A DNA stretch of 14,379 nt from Lachnospiraceae bacterium AM48-27BH (GTDB lineage: Bacteria; Bacillota; Clostridia; Lachnospirales; Lachnospiraceae). The translations under genes were made by a program, and so were the position numbers. The notes beneath the pieces are model-generated. The model saw only the letters and a program-made list of their open reading frames with translations, was not told the origin of the DNA and did no database searches. Below are positions 1-7,573 of this stretch, one piece after another (position 1 is the stretch's first letter; each line of letters begins with the position of its first letter). The stretch lies in NCBI GenBank assembly GCA_003478355.1, contig QUFC01000068.1, forward strand, positions 1 to 14,379, read 5' to 3'.

Positions 1-2262
1 GGCGCGCCGACTATGAAGAAAGATGCCATGGCGCTGGTTACAGGAAAACCGGTTTACACCCAGGATCTGGCTCCGAAGGACTGCCTGGTGGTGAAGGTGC
101 TGCGAAGCCCTCATGCACATGCTCTGATCGAGACGGTAGATAAGACCAGGGCCTTAAAGGTTCCTGGAATTGTTACCATTTTAACATGGGAAGACGTTCC
201 GCATGAAAAGCGTTTTACTCTGGCAGGACAGACTTATCCGGAGCCAAGTCCTTATGATCGTTATATTTTGGACAGACGGGTACGGTTTGTAGGAGATCCG
301 GTTGCTATTGTGGCAGGTGAAACGGAAGAAGCCGTTGATAAAGCATTAAAGATGCTGAAAGTGAACTATCAGGTGCTGGAACCGGTACTGGATTTCCATA
401 CGGCGAAAGATAATCCGATCCTGGTACATCCAGAGGAAGACTGGCATCTGAATTTTCCGACAGGAGCAGATAATAAGCGGAATCTCTGTGCCCATGAACT
501 GGATGAGCACGGGGATGTAGATGAGGTGATGAAGGACAGTGACGTGGTTCTTACCAGAACTTACCACACCAAGGCGAACCAGCAGGCTATGATGGAGACA
601 TTCCGTGCTTACACATACATGGATGTTTACGATCGCCTGAATGTGGTTGCATCTACCCAGGTTACCTTCCATGTGCGCCGTATTCTGGCCCATGCCCTCC
701 ATACCAGTAAGTCCAAGATCCGTGTGATTAAGCCGAGGATTGGAGGCGGTTTTGGCGCGAAACAGACGGTAGTGATGGAGATGTATCCGGCTATTGTAAC
801 CTGGAAGACAGGAAAACCAGCGATGATGATCTTCAGCCGCTACGAATCCATGATTGCATCCTCTCCACGTCATGAGATGGAGGTGACTGTGCGAATCGGT
901 GCTAATAAGGATGGTACCATTCGCGCATTGGATGTGTATACCTTATCCAATACCGGAGCATATGGCGAGCACAGTTCAACAACCGTAGGTTTATCTGGAC
1001 ACAAGTCCATTCCGTTATACCGTCTGGAAGCCCACCGTTTCGCTTATGATGTGGTCTATACCAACCATATGTCTGCCGGTGCGTACCGCGGTTACGGTGC
1101 GACCCAGGGAATTTTTGCAGTGGAATCCATTGTAGATGAGCTGGCTAAAGAACTATCGATGGACCCAAGCGCTCTTCGTGAGAAAAACATGGTAAGAGAG
1201 GGCGATGTGATGCCTGCGTACTATGGGGAAACTGCCAGAAGCTGTGCATTAAACCGTTGCGTGAACCGAGCTAAGGAGATGATCGGCTGGGATGAGAAGT
1301 ATCCGTGCCGCGATATGGGCAATGGCAAGATCCGTGCGGTTGGTATGGCGATGGCGATGCAGGGGTCTTCCATCAGCGGCATTGATGTGGCGTCTGTGGC
1401 CATGAAGGTGAATGATGACGGATTTTACAGTCTGATGATCGGCGCTTCTGATATGGGAACCGGCTGCGATACGATCCTGGCCCAGATGGCGGCAGACTGT
1501 ATGGACTGTTCCGTAGACGATATCGTAGTTCATGGAGTTGATACCGATATTTCTCCATATGATTCTGGTTCCTATGCTTCCAGTACCACCTATCTGACTG
1601 GTATGGCAGTAGTGAGAACCTGTGAGAAATTAAGAAAGAAGATCATTGACCGTGCGGCGGTTTACTTAGAGTGTGCGCCGGAAGAACTGGAATTTGATGG
1701 AAAAATTGTGTCCAATGAGGATGGCAGCAAATCCATTTCCTTAAAAGACATCGGCAATAAGATCATGTGCTTCTCTGATGAGAGCCTGATGGCCAGCGAT
1801 ACTCAGACATCTCCTGTTTCTCCACCTCCATATATGGCAGGTATTGCGGAGATCGAGATTGATAAGGAAACTTGCGAGTTAAAGCTGATCGATTATGTAG
1901 CGGTAGTAGATTGTGGTACGGTCATCAACCCGAACCTGGCCCGTATCCAGACGGAGGGCGGACTGGCCCAGGGAATCGGCATGGCGCTTTTTGAGGATGT
2001 GACATATTCTTCCAAGGGTGTTCTGGCAGAGAATTCCTTTATGCAGTACAAGATCCCAAGCCGTATGGATGTGGGAACCATTCGTGTGGAATTTGAGAGC
2101 AGCTATGAGCCGACCGGTCCGTTTGGCGCCAAATCCATCGGTGAGATCGTCATCAATACGCCGTCACCGGCCATTGCCAATGCAGTCGCCAATGCGACAG
2201 GCGTCCGTATCCGCGAGCTGCCGATCACATCCGAGAAGATTTTTAAGGCACTGCATTCCTGA
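1..2262 (+). CDS. Xanthine dehydrogenase-family molybdopterin-binding subunit (5' partial)
   Basis: Large catalytic subunit of a molybdenum hydroxylase (xanthine dehydrogenase/aldehyde oxidase family), which hydroxylates purines or aldehydes using the molybdenum-pterin cofactor. Family hallmarks are visible: the glycine-rich stretch IGGGFGAKQ near residue 245, the AYRGYGATQ segment near 355, GASDMGTGCDT near 475, and near the C-terminus GAKSIGE, whose Glu (codon 2143-2145) corresponds to the active-site glutamate. The reading frame is open to the left edge, and the first in-window ATG at 13 begins almost directly at the ALVTGKPVYT motif, where homologues usually have a few more residues. The true start is therefore probably just outside the window. 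About 750 residues is normal for a stand-alone Mo subunit; the FAD and iron-sulfur subunits are presumably encoded upstream. A terminator follows at once, so this is the last gene of its operon. Substrate cannot be told from the sequence. Confidence 0.93.
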   Translation, partial: GAPTMKKDAMALVTGKPVYTQDLAPKDCLVVKVLRSPHAHALIETVDKTRALKVPGIVTILTWEDVPHEKRFTLAGQTYPEPSPYDRYILDRRVRFVGDPVAIVAGETEEAVDKALKMLKVNYQVLEPVLDFHTAKDNPILVHPEEDWHLNFPTGADNKRNLCAHELDEHGDVDEVMKDSDVVLTRTYHTKANQQAMMETFRAYTYMDVYDRLNVVASTQVTFHVRRILAHALHTSKSKIRVIKPRIGGGFGAKQTVVMEMYPAIVTWKTGKPAMMIFSRYESMIASSPRHEMEVTVRIGANKDGTIRALDVYTLSNTGAYGEHSSTTVGLSGHKSIPLYRLEAHRFAYDVVYTNHMSAGAYRGYGATQGIFAVESIVDELAKELSMDPSALREKNMVREGDVMPAYYGETARSCALNRCVNRAKEMIGWDEKYPCRDMGNGKIRAVGMAMAMQGSSISGIDVASVAMKVNDDGFYSLMIGASDMGTGCDTILAQMAADCMDCSVDDIVVHGVDTDISPYDSGSYASSTTYLTGMAVVRTCEKLRKKIIDRAAVYLECAPEELEFDGKIVSNEDGSKSISLKDIGNKIMCFSDESLMASDTQTSPVSPPPYMAGIAEIEIDKETCELKLIDYVAVVDCGTVINPNLARIQTEGGLAQGIGMALFEDVTYSSKGVLAENSFMQYKIPSRMDVGTIRVEFESSYEPTGPFGAKSIGEIVINTPSPAIANAVANATGVRIRELPITSEKIFKALHS

Positions 2263-2272
2263 TGATATGTGC

Positions 2273-2301
2273 CTGGATATCTGTCCAAATAGAGGTATAC
2301 T
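2273..2301 (+). promoter_or_regulatory. Orphan promoter-like segment, left copy of island-flanking direct repeat
   Basis: Positions 2277-2301 repeat 12066-12090 with one mismatch in 25 bases and in the same orientation. It contains a TATACT box (2296-2301) with CTGGAT 17 bases upstream as a weak -35. A 5-bp hairpin (CTGTC/GACAG, 2303-2315) follows directly. No gene starts behind it: a terminator lies only about 30 bases downstream. It is either a relic promoter or half of a duplication bracketing the CRISPR island. Confidence 0.6.
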
Positions 2302-2324
2302 CCTGTCTTTGACAGTGATATTTG

Positions 2325-2383
2325 AAAAAACACCGCAGAAAGGCTTATTCTATATAGCTTTTCCTGCGGTGCTTTTTCGTTTT
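2325..2383 (+). terminator. Rho-independent terminator after the xanthine dehydrogenase gene
   Basis: The 8-bp stem CACCGCAG (2331-2338)/CTGCGGTG (2364-2371) is partly extended by AAAGGC/GCTTTT and followed by CTTTTTCGTTTT. An A-run precedes the stem, so it could also stop transcription on the opposite strand. Confidence 0.85.
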
Positions 2384-2449
2384 ACAATATAGTCTTTAAT
2401 TTGATGAGATTTGTGTTTTTTTATTATATTTGTATTATGGAAAAATAGC

Positions 2450-2478
2450 TTAAAAATTAAAGCAAAATTTGATATAAT
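2450..2478 (+). promoter_or_regulatory. Predicted promoter of the cas operon
   Basis: A perfect -10 TATAAT (2473-2478) lies 17 bases after TTAAAA (2450-2455), in a very AT-rich stretch after the upstream terminator. It would give a 5' leader of roughly 145 bases before cas3. The CRISPR leader promoter has the same TTAAAA-17-TATAAT layout. Confidence 0.6.
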
Positions 2479-2505
2479 TAAAGAAAAGAAAAAATAGACT
2501 AGCCG

Positions 2506-2563
2506 CAATTAATGGTTGAAAATATCAGCAGTGTAAAATACTGTCGCCTCAATAAATGGTTGA
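2506..2563 (+). repeat. Tandem 14-bp repeat in the cas3 5' leader
   Basis: CAATTAATGGTTGA (2506-2519) and CAATAAATGGTTGA (2550-2563) differ at one base and start 44 bases apart, between the predicted cas promoter and cas3. The second copy forms most of the loop of an imperfect hairpin (TGTC..CTCA with TGAG.GACA, about 2542-2572). These could be operator half-sites or an RNA structure; function unknown. Confidence 0.45.
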
Positions 2564-2628
2564 TGAGAGACAATGCATGGATCTCAATCGGATAATATCG
2601 ACGAAATGGATACCAGAAAGGAAAAAAC

Positions 2629-3096
2629 ATGGAGTTTTATGCACATCTGAATAAAGATCAAAAAGAACTTCTAATCGATCATCTGAAAAAAACCGGAAAG
2701 CTGGCGGAACAGTTTTCATCTGAATTCGGATATGGAAAATTGGGGCTTCAGCTCGGACTTTTGCACGATGTTGGAAAACACACAGAGCGCTTCCAAAAAG
2801 TGTTGCAACGGCAGTTAAAAAAGATTGATCATGCAGTGGTATCAGCTGAGTGCTATGCAGACCTGGCTGATCAGAGTATCTGCGATGACGATTTCATCTA
2901 TCTTATGATCTGTAACTGCCTGAACGCGCATCATTCAATCCTGCGGGGAGAATTTAAGGATCCAGGATTTGACGGCGTCTATCCACTGCCGGATCATTAT
3001 GATCTGGCATTTACAGACGACCGAGGAAAGCAGAATGCCCTTCGAGCGAGGAAGAGTATCAAACGATTCTTGATTTTATCGAAGAAAACCATCTGA
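2629..3096 (+). CDS. cas3: Cas3, N-terminal HD nuclease part (frameshifted)
   Basis: HD-nuclease half of Cas3, the enzyme that nicks and degrades target DNA after the I-C Cascade has bound. Visible HD-phosphohydrolase features are His18, His46-Asp47 in LHDVGKH, His68 in IDHAVVSAE, and the double His 101-102 in NAHHSIL. The start is set by AAAGGA seven bases before ATG 2629. The frame ends at 3096, but the peptide stops resembling Cas3 at about 3045. From there the next frame reads EEYQTILDFIEENHLILP and runs on into the helicase. Restoring one G at the GG of 3051 (gcgaGGaag to gcgaGGGaag) would rejoin both parts into one protein of 762 residues, a usual size for I-C Cas3. As written, it encodes a free HD domain with a wrong tail of about 15 residues. 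Confidence 0.88.
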   Translation: MEFYAHLNKDQKELLIDHLKKTGKLAEQFSSEFGYGKLGLQLGLLHDVGKHTERFQKVLQRQLKKIDHAVVSAECYADLADQSICDDDFIYLMICNCLNAHHSILRGEFKDPGFDGVYPLPDHYDLAFTDDRGKQNALRARKSIKRFLILSKKTI

Positions 3097-3119
3097 TCCT
3101 TCCGCTTACGAAGCAGGAC

Positions 3120-4916
3120 ATGCCAGACACAGAAGCGATGTCTAATGCCGAAAAGATGCTCTTTGTCCGGATGATGCAGTCTTGTCTGGTGGACGCGGAT
3201 TATAGCTCGGCAGCAGCGTTTGAGGATCCGGAATATGCGAAAACGGTTGAAGATCGGAGCCTGGACCCAGATGCGCTTTTAAAGCAGCTTTCTGATTACC
3301 ATGAGAGACTCGTTCAGAGTACGGATCCGGAAAACGAAATGAATCAGCTTAGAAACCGGGTCTACCATGATGCCGCAGAAGCAGGGCATCGAAAGATTCA
3401 ACTGTATACCCTGACAGCACCGACTGGAACGGCGAAGACACTGGCCATGATGCAGTTCGCCCTGACGCATGCGAAAACGCATGGGTTGCGAAGAATTCTG
3501 ATCGTCCTTCCGTACCTTTCTATTACTACACAGAATACAGAGACGTATCGTAAAATCTTTGGAGATGAGGTGGTACTGGAAGATGACAGCATGACCGAGT
3601 ATCCGGATGAGGTCCGAATGTATGCGGACCGTTGGAACAGTCCGATTATCGTCACGACGAGTGTTAAGTTTTTCGAGACACTTCAGGCTGCAAAGGCATC
3701 GGATCTTCGGCGGCTGCATGAAATTACAAATGCGGTTGTGGTTTTCGATGAAGCGCAGACTTTGAGTTCCGAATTTACGGATATTACGATAAAAACTCTG
3801 ACGGCACTGCCGAAGCAGTATCGAACGACGGTGGTGCTTTCAACGGCGACCCAGCCGGCATACCAGTATCGGAATGCCCTGAAGGATTTCTTGGCTTCAG
3901 AAATCATCGAAGATCCAGCTGCGTTGTATCGGGATTATGAGAAAACCAAGAAAACAGATGTCACATTTTCTATCGATCAGGAATGGTCAGTAGAGGCGCT
4001 TCGAGATAACCTTTGTCGGTATCCACAGGCATTATGCGTTTCCAACACGACAAATAAGGTTCTTCATCTATATAAAAGTTTTTCAGAAAAATTCGAGGCG
4101 GAGCAGGTCTTTTATCTCAGCAGTCGTCTGTGCCCGGAACATAAAAAAGAGGTGATCCGGGATGTTGCTGCACGACTTAAAGATGGAATGCCATGTTATC
4201 TCCTTAGTACACAGTGTATTGAAGCTGGTGTGGATTTCGATTTCCCAGCCGGGGCCAGAGAATATGCATCGCTGACGGCAATTTCTCAGACGGCTGGTCG
4301 AATCAATCGAAACGGAACCAGACAAAAGGGCGAAATGCTTGTTTTCCGAAGCAATCAGAACGGTACCTATGATTTCCCATCGGAGGCTTACCATAACGAG
4401 GCAGATATTACCTATTATATGGTCATGAACCATCCGGACAAGAGATTGAACACAAACAGTCTCCAGGATATCCGGGAATACTACCAGAAGCTGTACAGCG
4501 GAGACAGCATACATGGATATGATAAAAAGCCGATTCGAGATGCGGAAAATGAGTGTGATCTGAAAGGAATGTCTGAAGCCTATCAGCTGATTTCGGACAG
4601 AAATCAGTGCAACGTCATCGTTCCGTATGAAAAGAGGATGGATGAATTCGATGCTTTGGTGAATATTCTGTCGAATCAGAATTACACGCTGACGAAAAAG
4701 GAGCTGTATGCACATCATGGACTTACCGTAAGCGTTACTGTAAACGGTAAATCATTGGACTATATTAAGACGCATTGCCATCAACTATCTCTGTATGCGC
4801 CGGGCCAGGCGGTTTTAGTGAACTGGTACATTGCGGATATGGATGAAATCTATGATAAAAAAACAGGACTGAAGACAAAGGAAGATTCAGAAGAAGGAGG
4901 GATGTTTGATGTCTGA
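3120..4916 (+). CDS. cas3: Cas3, superfamily 2 helicase part (frameshifted from its HD domain)
   Basis: ATP-dependent 3'-5' single-strand DNA helicase portion of Cas3. Motifs in order, numbered from the ATG at 3120: Walker A APTGTAKT (100-107), DEAQ box in VVVFDEAQTL (210-213), STAT motif III (241-244), motif V in STQCIEAGVDF, and motif VI QTAGRINRNG with its arginine finger. Walker A has Ala where the usual motif has Gly just before the Lys. The frame is open upstream of 3120 into the end of the HD fragment, so 3120 is probably only the first in-frame ATG and there is no convincing Shine-Dalgarno before it. The C-terminus overlaps the cas5c start by 8 bases. If the frameshift is real, this half has no dedicated ribosome binding site and may be untranslated. 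Confidence 0.9.
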   Translation: MPDTEAMSNAEKMLFVRMMQSCLVDADYSSAAAFEDPEYAKTVEDRSLDPDALLKQLSDYHERLVQSTDPENEMNQLRNRVYHDAAEAGHRKIQLYTLTAPTGTAKTLAMMQFALTHAKTHGLRRILIVLPYLSITTQNTETYRKIFGDEVVLEDDSMTEYPDEVRMYADRWNSPIIVTTSVKFFETLQAAKASDLRRLHEITNAVVVFDEAQTLSSEFTDITIKTLTALPKQYRTTVVLSTATQPAYQYRNALKDFLASEIIEDPAALYRDYEKTKKTDVTFSIDQEWSVEALRDNLCRYPQALCVSNTTNKVLHLYKSFSEKFEAEQVFYLSSRLCPEHKKEVIRDVAARLKDGMPCYLLSTQCIEAGVDFDFPAGAREYASLTAISQTAGRINRNGTRQKGEMLVFRSNQNGTYDFPSEAYHNEADITYYMVMNHPDKRLNTNSLQDIREYYQKLYSGDSIHGYDKKPIRDAENECDLKGMSEAYQLISDRNQCNVIVPYEKRMDEFDALVNILSNQNYTLTKKELYAHHGLTVSVTVNGKSLDYIKTHCHQLSLYAPGQAVLVNWYIADMDEIYDKKTGLKTKEDSEEGGMFDV

Positions 4917-5592
4917 AAATTCATTTCCGACTGTAACAGTTGATTTGTGGGGCGATATTGCTTCCTTTACGCAGTCGGAATCAAAAGTGGAAAGGCGGAC
5001 ATATCCAGTAATTACGCCATCAGCAGCAAGAGGCGCGCTGTGCGCCATTTATATGAAGCCTGCAGAGTTTTACTATCAGATTCGCCAGATTCAGGTGATC
5101 CGTGAAGGAACCCGTTTCATGATCCGTCGAAACGAAGTAACCAGAAAGGTGGATTTAAAACATAACCCGATTACGGTAGAAGACAACCACACACAGAGAG
5201 GTGCTGAGTATCTTCGGGATGTATATTATCGTATCACTGCAGAAATGATTCCGATCAACGGCACAGATCCCAGAAAAATCAAGCACGAATTTGAGCAGCG
5301 CTTGAAAGGAGGAAAATGTTTTTACCAGCCGTTCCTTGGAACAAAGGAGTGCATCGCATTCTTTTCACCTGTAGATGAAGAAAAGCAGCCAATCGATAAA
5401 AGTGAAGATCTCGGTATCATGCTGTACGATATCTTTGATATTCGTAAAAATCAGCCACTGAATACAGCAAAGAAAAACGGAAATACCATTCGTGCTTCTT
5501 ATTATCATCCACGAATGATTCATGGATGCATCGATGTTCCGCCATATGACAGCTTTGAAATCTTTAAGCCGGAAGGAGATACCTATGTATAA
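4909..5592 (+). CDS. cas5c: Cas5c, crRNA-processing endoribonuclease and Cascade subunit
   Basis: In type I-C systems Cas5 replaces Cas6: it cuts the pre-crRNA at the base of the repeat stem and stays bound to the 5' handle. This 227-residue protein begins with the usual TVDLWGDIASF-like strand. It then has PSAARGALCAIYMKP with Tyr48, followed by KIKHEFEQR.KGGKCFYQPFLGTKE, with Lys125-His126 in the position of the Lys-His pair needed for cleavage in characterised Cas5d/Cas5c proteins. ATG 4909 is preferred over the TTG three bases earlier because the AGGAGGG at 4895-4901 is ideally spaced. It overlaps the cas3 stop by 8 bases and the cas8c start by 8 bases, indicating translational coupling. 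Confidence 0.95.
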   Translation: MSENSFPTVTVDLWGDIASFTQSESKVERRTYPVITPSAARGALCAIYMKPAEFYYQIRQIQVIREGTRFMIRRNEVTRKVDLKHNPITVEDNHTQRGAEYLRDVYYRITAEMIPINGTDPRKIKHEFEQRLKGGKCFYQPFLGTKECIAFFSPVDEEKQPIDKSEDLGIMLYDIFDIRKNQPLNTAKKNGNTIRASYYHPRMIHGCIDVPPYDSFEIFKPEGDTYV

Positions 5593-7429
5593 GCCGATTT
5601 ATGAATATGCAAAAGTACATAATTTAGCTCTTCCGAAATTCCGGAAAGAAAAGCAGATCAAGGGTTACATCCGGCTGTCTTCTCTTGGAGATTATGAGGG
5701 ATTTGAGAAGATTCCAAATGATGAAGTAAAGCGAGTGTGGTGCCCACACATTACCGATTCAAAGCCAGGGATCATCTGTGAAAAGTACCAGTTTATGTTT
5801 CCTACAGAGGATGCGAATCCTACGACACAGACAAAGCATGATGGATTTATGACGCAGATGGAGGAAGGCGCTCAGCACGCAGAAACGTTAAGCAGTATCT
5901 GGACATTTTTGAAAAAAACAACAGAGGATGCAGTCTTTCATGATCGTATTCAGCAGGACATTACGAATGCAGGAATAAAAAATGCCGATTATATTTCTTT
6001 CCGTATCGATGCTGCCAATGCTGAACATGCAACCGACTGGGAAGAATGGTTTGACCGATATGCAGAAGAACGCAGTCCAAAAAAAGCGCATGAAAAAACG
6101 GTGATTTCTGCGTTAAGTGGGCAGACGGTGAGTCCGATCATGGATAAATTTCCGCAGAACACAGCAAAGGCGGCCGGCACCGGCTTCCCGTTATATTCAA
6201 ATCAGCATCGAAAGGTATCCGGAGAAGCTTGTTCGTTTGTGTCCTATGGATGTGTGAATGGGGTTGCCTGCCCAATGTCGCAGGAAGAAGCGGATGCCAT
6301 CAATGCAGGGTTAAAACATTTACTGGATACGGACACGAATAACGACCGCAATTTCGGACTGATCTACTGGTATGATCGAAAAGACGCTGAGGATCTTATT
6401 ACCAAAGCCAGGATGCAGCACCGCAAGTCAAAAAAAGGCGTTGACGAGGCGGAAACTGAACGGGAAAACCAATACCAGAATGTATTACAAGCTGTTTTTA
6501 CAGGCGTAGATGTACGTTCACTGGAGGACCAGGGCCAGTACCACATTGTAGAGTACAATCTTCCGGATAAGGGCCGAGTATCTCTTTCGCATGAATACTT
6601 TGGAACTTATAAGGAACTCTATGATTCACTTCAAAGGTGGTATGCCGATTCCTCATATACCGATACGGTATGGGTAGACGACAAAGTGTCCGGAACGGCA
6701 GTATATACACTTGGAAATATCTATGCGATACTGCTTCAGTGCCTGCGGCATAAGAACGCAAAGGATCTCCAGAAAGAAATTGACGCGGAATATGGCCCGG
6801 ATAAGCGGAACCTGGCAAAAGCTATGCTGCTTGGAAAGAAGATTCCGAAAGTGTTTCTGAGAAACGCATCGGAGCAGCTCACACGGTACTATGTATGTAA
6901 GCAGCAGTTTAAGGATGAAAGAAGGAGCAGCCGGATTTTACTGCAAACGGTAAAGGCCTGTCTGCTTCGGGAAGGATATGAAGATATGAATACAACATTA
7001 AACACAGATGCAAAGAGCATCGGATACCAGTGTGGCCGCTGGTTTGCGGCAATGGTGAGAATCCAGGAACGTTCTGCGAACGACAAGCTTAACGTTACGA
7101 TAGCAGAACGGTATTACCGTGCTGTCAAGCAGTCACCAGCACGTACATTTGCTATGATCAATGGACTGAAGGAGCATTACCTTGGGAAACTGTCTACAGG
7201 AGAAAAGATTGTCATGGAACGCTTATTTGCGGAGATTGCAGGGAAGATCGGCACTGAATTCCCGGAACGTTTTACCATTCAGGAGCAGGGAGCATTTGAC
7301 CTCGGATATTCACAGCAACGTCAGGCATTTTTTACACGGGACGAGAACTCTAAGAAGAATGATTCTGAGAAGGATGTCTCCAAACAGGATGATTCGGAGA
7401 ATGGCAGTTCGGAGAAATCAGAAGCATAA
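5585..7429 (+). CDS. cas8c: Cas8c, large subunit of the type I-C Cascade
   Basis: Signature protein of subtype I-C (Csd1 family). It recognises the PAM and opens target DNA inside Cascade. The start at 5585 follows GGAAGGAG (5572-5579), and the first residues, MYKPIYEYAKVHNL, are family-like; the longer frame back to 5522 lacks support. Recognisable parts are the CSFVSYG block near residue 217 (family: F.S.) and the C-terminal helical region with GRWFAAMVRIQER, which matches the conserved GR.FA...IQ motif of the Cas11-like domain. At 614 residues it is of usual length. The last 30 residues or so are a Ser/Asp/Glu/Lys-rich tail that looks disordered. An internal start near 6986 probably makes Cas11c. 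Confidence 0.95.
   Translation: MYKPIYEYAKVHNLALPKFRKEKQIKGYIRLSSLGDYEGFEKIPNDEVKRVWCPHITDSKPGIICEKYQFMFPTEDANPTTQTKHDGFMTQMEEGAQHAETLSSIWTFLKKTTEDAVFHDRIQQDITNAGIKNADYISFRIDAANAEHATDWEEWFDRYAEERSPKKAHEKTVISALSGQTVSPIMDKFPQNTAKAAGTGFPLYSNQHRKVSGEACSFVSYGCVNGVACPMSQEEADAINAGLKHLLDTDTNNDRNFGLIYWYDRKDAEDLITKARMQHRKSKKGVDEAETERENQYQNVLQAVFTGVDVRSLEDQGQYHIVEYNLPDKGRVSLSHEYFGTYKELYDSLQRWYADSSYTDTVWVDDKVSGTAVYTLGNIYAILLQCLRHKNAKDLQKEIDAEYGPDKRNLAKAMLLGKKIPKVFLRNASEQLTRYYVCKQQFKDERRSSRILLQTVKACLLREGYEDMNTTLNTDAKSIGYQCGRWFAAMVRIQERSANDKLNVTIAERYYRAVKQSPARTFAMINGLKEHYLGKLSTGEKIVMERLFAEIAGKIGTEFPERFTIQEQGAFDLGYSQQRQAFFTRDENSKKNDSEKDVSKQDDSENGSSEKSEA
6986..7429 (+). CDS. cas11c: Cas11c small subunit by internal translation of cas8c (predicted)
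   Basis: Type I-C systems are known to make a separate small subunit from an internal start within cas8c; two copies line the Cascade belly. Here an in-frame ATG at 6986 (Met468 of Cas8c, sequence MNTTLNTDAKSIGYQ) follows GGGAAGG (6969-6975) at about 10 bases, just before the conserved GR.FA...IQ segment where the small-subunit domain begins. The product would be 147 residues, including the charged tail. The position fits the known I-C arrangement. The exact start is inference. Confidence 0.5.
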   Translation: MNTTLNTDAKSIGYQCGRWFAAMVRIQERSANDKLNVTIAERYYRAVKQSPARTFAMINGLKEHYLGKLSTGEKIVMERLFAEIAGKIGTEFPERFTIQEQGAFDLGYSQQRQAFFTRDENSKKNDSEKDVSKQDDSENGSSEKSEA

Positions 7430-7573
7430 TCAATCACCTTTCATAAGAATTTGGCCTATGTAGCGTAAAAACCGCAGGCGACCACGCCGTCTCGTGATTT
7501 TGGCGCACTGCATCTAACGACGAAAGCCACGAGTATGAGAGCGCCTATTTTATAAAAGAAAAGGAGAATCGTA
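7430..7573 (+). other. Structured 144-base gap between cas8c and cas7c
   Basis: This is the only large gap within the operon. It is GC-rich and full of complementary segments: the hairpin GGCG-acca-CGCC (7477-7488), then CTCGTG (7491-7496) with CACGAG (7528-7533), interleaved with GGCGC (7502-7506) and GCGCC (7541-7545). The last two pairs have the A-B-A'-B' order of a pseudoknot. No credible gene is present. The cas7c ribosome binding site AAGGAG lies just after it. Confidence 0.5.

Noticed and set aside
346..873. 175-codon minus-strand open frame inside the xanthine dehydrogenase gene
   Set aside because: The plus-strand frame is a clear enzyme with conserved motifs here; the minus frame is unlike any protein I know.
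2502..2572. Tandem repeat upstream of cas3 as remnant CRISPR repeats of another type
   Set aside because: Only about 14 bases are shared, with no stem like known repeats and no third copy; a regulatory site is more likely.
3010..3096. Programmed -1 frameshifting as explanation for the cas3 and cas7c breaks
   Set aside because: Both need a -1 shift, but neither overlap has a convincing X-XXY-YYZ slippery heptamer at the point where homology changes frame. The shared GG/GGG pattern is simpler.
4083..4718. 211-codon open frame on the minus strand within cas3
   Set aside because: It lies wholly opposite the conserved helicase sequence, with no ribosome binding site and no recognisable domain; it is an antisense shadow.
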